The position numbers were made by a program, and so were the translations under genes. Below the pieces are notes generated by a model. That model ran no database searches. It was not told the DNA's origin and was given only the letters and a program-made list of their open reading frames with translations. Shown one piece after another: positions 7,600 through 9,463 of a DNA stretch of 9,463 nt. The first letter of the stretch is position 1. Each line of letters begins with the position of its first letter. This stretch comes from CAYUYV01 sp964522525 (GTDB taxonomy: Bacteria > Pseudomonadota > Alphaproteobacteria > JAJFIK01), in contig CAZFWG010000116.1 of NCBI GenBank assembly GCA_964522525.1, positions 1 to 9,463 on the forward strand, written 5' to 3'.

Positions 7600-7673
7600 G
7601 CCATGCGAATGAAAGCGCCGGTATTCTTTCGACGACGGCCGATCGGGTCAGCACCAACACGGAGCGACACGCG

Positions 7674-8765
7674 ATGGTCGAGACATTCTACGATGTGATC
7701 CGCCGCCAGGGCGTCAGCCGACGGTCTTTCATGAAGTTCTGTTCGCTCACGGCGACATCCCTTGGTCTTGCCCCGGCCTATACGAATGAAATTGCCCATG
7801 CCATGGAAACCAAACCCCGCACGCCGGTGGTTTGGCTGAATGGTCTGGAATGTACGTGCTGCTCGGAGAGTTTCATTCGATCCGGACACCCGCTTGTCTC
7901 CGACGTCGTTCTGTCGATGTTGTCCCTTGATTATTCGCACACGCTCATGGCGTCGGCCGGGCACCAGGCGGAAGCGATCCTGGATGAGATCCGGGAGGAG
8001 CACAAAGGCGAATACATCCTCGCCGTGGAAGGTAATCCGCCCCTCAATGAAGACGGCATGTACTGCATTGTCGGCGGCAAGCCCTTTGTCGAACAGCTGC
8101 AGACCATGGCCAAGGATGCCAAGGCGATCATTGCCTGGGGCTCATGCGCGTCAAATGGGTGTGTTCAGGCCGCCCGTCCCAACCCGACCCAGGCCACGCC
8201 CATTCACAAGGTCATCCGGGATAAGCCGATTATCAAGGTGCCCGGTTGTCCGCCCATCCCGGAAGTCATGACCGGGGTGATCACTTATATGCTGACCTTT
8301 GATCGGGTGCCGCCGCTTGATCGCATCGGTCGGCCCAACATGTTCTATGGTCAGCGCATCCACGACAAATGCTATCGGCGCCCCCATTTCGACGCGGGTC
8401 AGTTCGCCGAGGCCTGGGATGACGACGGTTCCCGCAAAGGCTTCTGTCTCTACAAGATGGGGTGCCGCGGACCGACCACGTACAATGCCTGCTCCACGGT
8501 TCGCTGGAACGGTGGCGTGTCCTTTCCCATTCAATCGGGACACGGATGTATCGGCTGTTCGGAAGAGGACTTCTGGGACAACGGGCCGTTCTACGATCGG
8601 CTTGCCAAGATCGAAACGCCGCTGGGCGCGGAAGCCAATGCCGATGATATCGGGCTTGCGGCAACCGCCGCCGTCGGGGGTGCCGTGGCGGTCCATCTGG
8701 GTCTCACGGCGTTGCGGCGGGCACGCGACAAGTCCCCGTCCCAGCATACGGATCATGTGGAATAA
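7674..8765 (+). CDS. hupS: [NiFe] uptake hydrogenase small subunit, oxygen-tolerant group 1d type
   Basis: The small subunit carries three Fe-S clusters that move electrons from the NiFe site to the membrane quinone pool through a cytochrome b. The 363-residue precursor starts with a Tat signal (SRRSFMK at 15-21) with likely cleavage after AHA43. From there, cysteine spacing matches the canonical mature numbering. Proximal cluster: Cys60, 62, 63, 158, 163 and 192 (mature 17, 19, 20, 115, 120, 149). Distal: His230, Cys233, 258 and 264. Medial: Cys273, 292 and 295. The two extra cysteines, mature 19 (ECTCCS) and 120 (SNGCVQAARP), are those that build the [4Fe-3S] cluster of oxygen-tolerant enzymes. 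A C-terminal hydrophobic helix (about 326-346) followed by an Arg-rich patch anchors the periplasmic enzyme to the membrane. The ATG has GGAG nine bases upstream. hupL follows after 18 bases, so the two form an operon. Confidence 0.97.
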   Translation: MVETFYDVIRRQGVSRRSFMKFCSLTATSLGLAPAYTNEIAHAMETKPRTPVVWLNGLECTCCSESFIRSGHPLVSDVVLSMLSLDYSHTLMASAGHQAEAILDEIREEHKGEYILAVEGNPPLNEDGMYCIVGGKPFVEQLQTMAKDAKAIIAWGSCASNGCVQAARPNPTQATPIHKVIRDKPIIKVPGCPPIPEVMTGVITYMLTFDRVPPLDRIGRPNMFYGQRIHDKCYRRPHFDAGQFAEAWDDDGSRKGFCLYKMGCRGPTTYNACSTVRWNGGVSFPIQSGHGCIGCSEEDFWDNGPFYDRLAKIETPLGAEANADDIGLAATAAVGGAVAVHLGLTALRRARDKSPSQHTDHVE

Positions 8766-8783
8766 CAGAGGGGCCTGAAGATC

Positions 8784-9463
8784 ATGACTGTGACGACACC
8801 AAACGGCTTCTCTCTCAATGATGAAGGGCGGCGCGTCGTCGTCGACCCGATCACCCGGATCGAGGGCCATCTGCGCATCGAAGTCAATGTCGATGAGGCG
8901 AACACCATCCGCAATGCCGTCTCGACGGGAACCATGTGGCGGGGGCTTGAGGTCATCTTGAAGGGGCGCGACCCGCGGGATGCCTGGGCTTTTACCCAGC
9001 GGATTTGTGGGGTTTGCACGGGTACCCATGCCCTGACCTCGATCCGCGCCGTGGAGGACGCCCTCGGGATCGAGATCCCCGAGAACGCCAACTCCATTCG
9101 CAACATGATGCAGCTGGCGCTCCAGTGCCATGACCATATCGTCCATTTCTATCATCTGCATGCGTTGGATTGGGTGGATGTGGTCTCGGCCCTGTCGGCG
9201 GATCCCAAAGGCACCTCGGAACTTGCCCAGTCGATCTCGTCCTGGCCGTTGTCGAGCCCGGGCTATTTCCGGGACCTCCAGAACAAGCTGAAGAAATTCG
9301 TGGAGTCCGGACAGCTGGGCCTGTTCCGGAACGCCTATTGGGGGCATCCGGCCTATAAGTTGCCGCCGGAAGCCAATCTGATGGCCGTGGCGCACTATTT
9401 GGAAGCGCTCGACTTCCAGAAAGAGATCAAGAAGATCCACACCGTGTTCGGCGGCAAGAACCC
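8784..9463 (+). CDS. hupL: [NiFe] uptake hydrogenase large subunit, 3'-partial
   Basis: The large subunit holds the Ni-Fe(CN)2CO active site that splits H2. The frame opens at ATG 8784 and is still open at the right edge; 226 complete codons are visible of a protein usually near 600 residues. The L0 motif RIEGH (25-29, Glu27 being the conserved proton-relay glutamate) is followed by the L1 motif RICGVCTGTH (73-82), where Cys75 and Cys78 are two of the four nickel-ligating cysteines; the other pair near the C-terminus lies outside the window. Sequence such as NSIRNMMQ and HDHIVHFYHLHALDWVDV is typical of the group 1 family. AGAGGGG at 8767-8773 is a plausible ribosome binding site, though ten bases from the ATG. 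It has no signal peptide; the mature large subunit is normally co-exported with HupS by the Tat system. Accessory genes (hupC, hupD and so on) would be expected to follow. Confidence 0.96.
   Translation, partial: MTVTTPNGFSLNDEGRRVVVDPITRIEGHLRIEVNVDEANTIRNAVSTGTMWRGLEVILKGRDPRDAWAFTQRICGVCTGTHALTSIRAVEDALGIEIPENANSIRNMMQLALQCHDHIVHFYHLHALDWVDVVSALSADPKGTSELAQSISSWPLSSPGYFRDLQNKLKKFVESGQLGLFRNAYWGHPAYKLPPEANLMAVAHYLEALDFQKEIKKIHTVFGGKN

Larger units (their letters stand above)
7308..7673. other. 366-bp divergent intergenic region between hupE and hupS
   Basis: No supportable gene lies here; open frames in it lack family features or ribosome binding sites. It holds the hupE Shine-Dalgarno (complement of 7311-7317), a perfect 6-bp inverted repeat TGCGGG/CCCGCA (7373-7387), an FNR/FixK-like palindrome near the middle (7491-7504), and a small GGACG-GAAA-CGTCC hairpin (7586-7599) in the presumed hupS leader. 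Two adjacent ATCAA half-sites at 7353-7362 lack good partners. I found no convincing -24/-12 sigma-54 promoter and no strong -35/-10 pair. Confidence 0.7.

Noticed and set aside
7301..7612. 103-codon + strand open frame across the hupE start and intergenic region
   Set aside because: It overlaps the well-supported hupE start antisense, has no family features, and crosses the likely regulatory region of hupS.
7308..7673. Sigma-54 (-24/-12) promoter and HupR-type TTG-N5-CAA site in front of hupS
   Set aside because: I looked because many hup operons use them, but found no GG-N10-GC element with adequate flanks and no TTG-N5-CAA; the TTG and CAA of the palindrome are eight bases apart, as in FNR sites.
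8151..9440. 429-codon - strand open frame opposite hupS and hupL
   Set aside because: The opposite strand encodes unmistakable hydrogenase subunits with conserved cysteine motifs; the antisense translation resembles nothing and reflects GC-rich codon use.

Overview
This is a GC-rich bacterial window with two unrelated blocks. Gene content suggests a Gram-negative proteobacterium, most likely an alphaproteobacterium: a PrtD-type type I secretion ABC protein with an HlyD adaptor, a HupSL-type membrane-bound uptake [NiFe] hydrogenase, a HupE permease, and an FNR/FixK-like box in front of the hydrogenase. The species cannot be named from the sequence alone.

Block 1 (1-6613, + strand) is a type I secretion locus. 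It opens inside a very large, acidic RTX (Gly-Asp-rich, calcium-binding) protein gene whose 5' end lies outside the window; 1044 codons are visible. Its central part consists of four tandem modules of about 145-160 residues that are strikingly similar at DNA level. It ends with a serralysin-type C-terminal secretion region. A strong hairpin terminator follows. About 300 bp after the RTX stop comes a two-gene unit with a 4-bp stop/start overlap: a PrtD-type ABC transporter and an HlyD-type periplasmic adaptor. Together they would drive export of the RTX protein straight from cytoplasm to outside. The third component, a TolC-like outer-membrane channel, is not in the window.

A short non-coding strip (6614-6743) with two hairpins separates block 1 from block 2.

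Block 2 (6744-9463) is the start of a hydrogen-uptake locus. hupE (- strand, a probable nickel permease) is divergent from hupS and hupL (+ strand, small and large subunits; hupL runs off the right edge). The 366-bp divergent intergenic region carries a near-consensus FNR/FixK palindrome, suggesting induction at low oxygen. HupS has a Tat signal, a C-terminal membrane anchor and all six cysteines of the oxygen-tolerant [4Fe-3S] proximal cluster. The predicted enzyme is therefore an oxygen-tolerant group 1d respiratory hydrogenase that feeds H2 electrons into the membrane.

No tRNA, rRNA, CRISPR array, transposase or insertion sequence was seen. I found no clearly undescribed system. The points most worth following up are the repeated modules of the RTX protein, the six-cysteine hydrogenase and the FNR-like box.
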